Notes under the pieces: generated by a model
What the model was told of the DNA's origin: nothing
The model's input: only the letters and a program-made list of their open reading frames with translations
Databases searched by the model: none
DNA from: Astrothelium macrocarpum
Taxonomy: Eukaryota > Ascomycota > Dothideomycetes > Trypetheliales > Trypetheliaceae
NCBI GenBank assembly: GCA_021030915.1
Contig: JAGEMR010000226.1
Coordinates: 6,417 to 27,363, forward strand
Reading direction: 5' to 3'
Length of the DNA stretch: 20,947 bases
In this document: positions 20,759 through 20,947 of the stretch, in pieces
Numbering within the stretch: the first letter of the stretch is position 1
How the letters are laid out: each line of letters starts with the position of its first letter
Program-made: the position numbers and the translations under genes

Positions 20759-20947
20759 GAACCATTTCAATCTCATCATCATAAAATCCGATTTCAAAAT
20801 TATTTAATTAGAAAATTAAACAATCAAACGATCGAATGAATAAATTACAGATAAATAGATAAATACCACATTTGTGTGCTAAGCTGATCCCGAGTTCCCA
20901 TACAAATTTGGTGGTGAGGTGGGTGCGGGGCTGCGGCGGTGCGGAGG
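20759..20947 (-). repeat. right long terminal inverted repeat, cut by the window end
   Basis: The reverse complement of 17502-17690. In the aligned segment after the identical 77 bases, about ten differences up to 17653 all have C or G in the left arm and T or A in the right, so the right arm has been mutated more. Confidence 0.9.

Larger units (their letters stand above)
17478..20947. mobile_element. DNA transposon with long inverted repeats, right end beyond the window, RIP-degraded
   Basis: The sequence from 17502 inward is repeated in inverted orientation at the window end (20947 backward). The first 77 positions are identical, followed by clear similarity to about 17690. The left end interrupts a transposase reading frame just after 17477, and the first bases there (CAGCGGTGG) look like a transposon end. 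If the ends are symmetric the element finishes about 24 bases past the window, giving roughly 3.5 kb. A CAGNGG end would fit the hAT superfamily (8-bp duplication, here CGAGAGTA); long inverted repeats would also fit MULE-like elements. No transposase motif could be read in the interior, so the superfamily is open. Confidence 0.8.

Noticed and set aside
6541..20947. Mitochondrial-type insertion as the explanation of the A/T-rich blocks
   Set aside because: No mitochondrial gene or tRNA is recognisable, and the A/T bias tracks mobile elements with C-to-T/G-to-A polarity, which fits RIP better.
1..20947. tRNA, rRNA, CRISPR array or telomere repeat
   Set aside because: No B-box-like tRNA core, rRNA signature, regularly spaced repeats or TTAGGG-type array was seen.

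Overview
The window looks like a repeat-rich accessory segment of a filamentous ascomycete (Pezizomycotina) genome. Three things point there: a gene with short fungal introns (GTATGT donor, TACTAAC-like branch site), kinesin-light-chain-type TPR repeats as in fungal NLR proteins, and large A/T-dominated blocks whose differences between repeat copies are almost all C-to-T/G-to-A, the mark of repeat-induced point mutation (RIP). No species is claimed.

Layout: (1) 1-636, the 3' end of a TPR-repeat gene with near-identical 126-bp tandem units. (2) 1499-4121, minus strand, a five-exon DUF3435 tyrosine-recombinase gene (the family containing Starship 'captains' and Crypton-like recombinases). It keeps its catalytic residues, but two in-frame Gln-to-stop changes cut off its zinc-finger tail. 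(3) 4656-6540, a GC-rich block with no recognisable gene. (4) 6541-13578, an A/T-rich RIP-degraded desert holding a solo LTR (7393-7627) with a perfect 5-bp target duplication, a broken TPR fragment (9436-9816) and a decayed two-copy 176-bp repeat. (5) 13581-15434, a complete 1854-bp Fot1/pogo-type DNA transposon with 70-bp terminal inverted repeats, TA duplication and a RIP-destroyed transposase on the minus strand. (6) about 16600-17477, the C-terminal part of a second, different pogo-type transposase pseudogene. (7) 17478 (or 17502) to beyond the window end, a DNA transposon of about 3.5 kb with roughly 190-bp inverted repeats, inserted into that transposase.

There is no shared pathway. 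The segment records successive mobile-element insertions, RIP inactivation and later insertion into already degraded DNA. The points most worth following are the truncated but catalytically complete DUF3435 recombinase, the GC-rich transposon ends that stayed nearly intact while the interiors were converted to A/T, and the long-TIR element whose missing end can be predicted.
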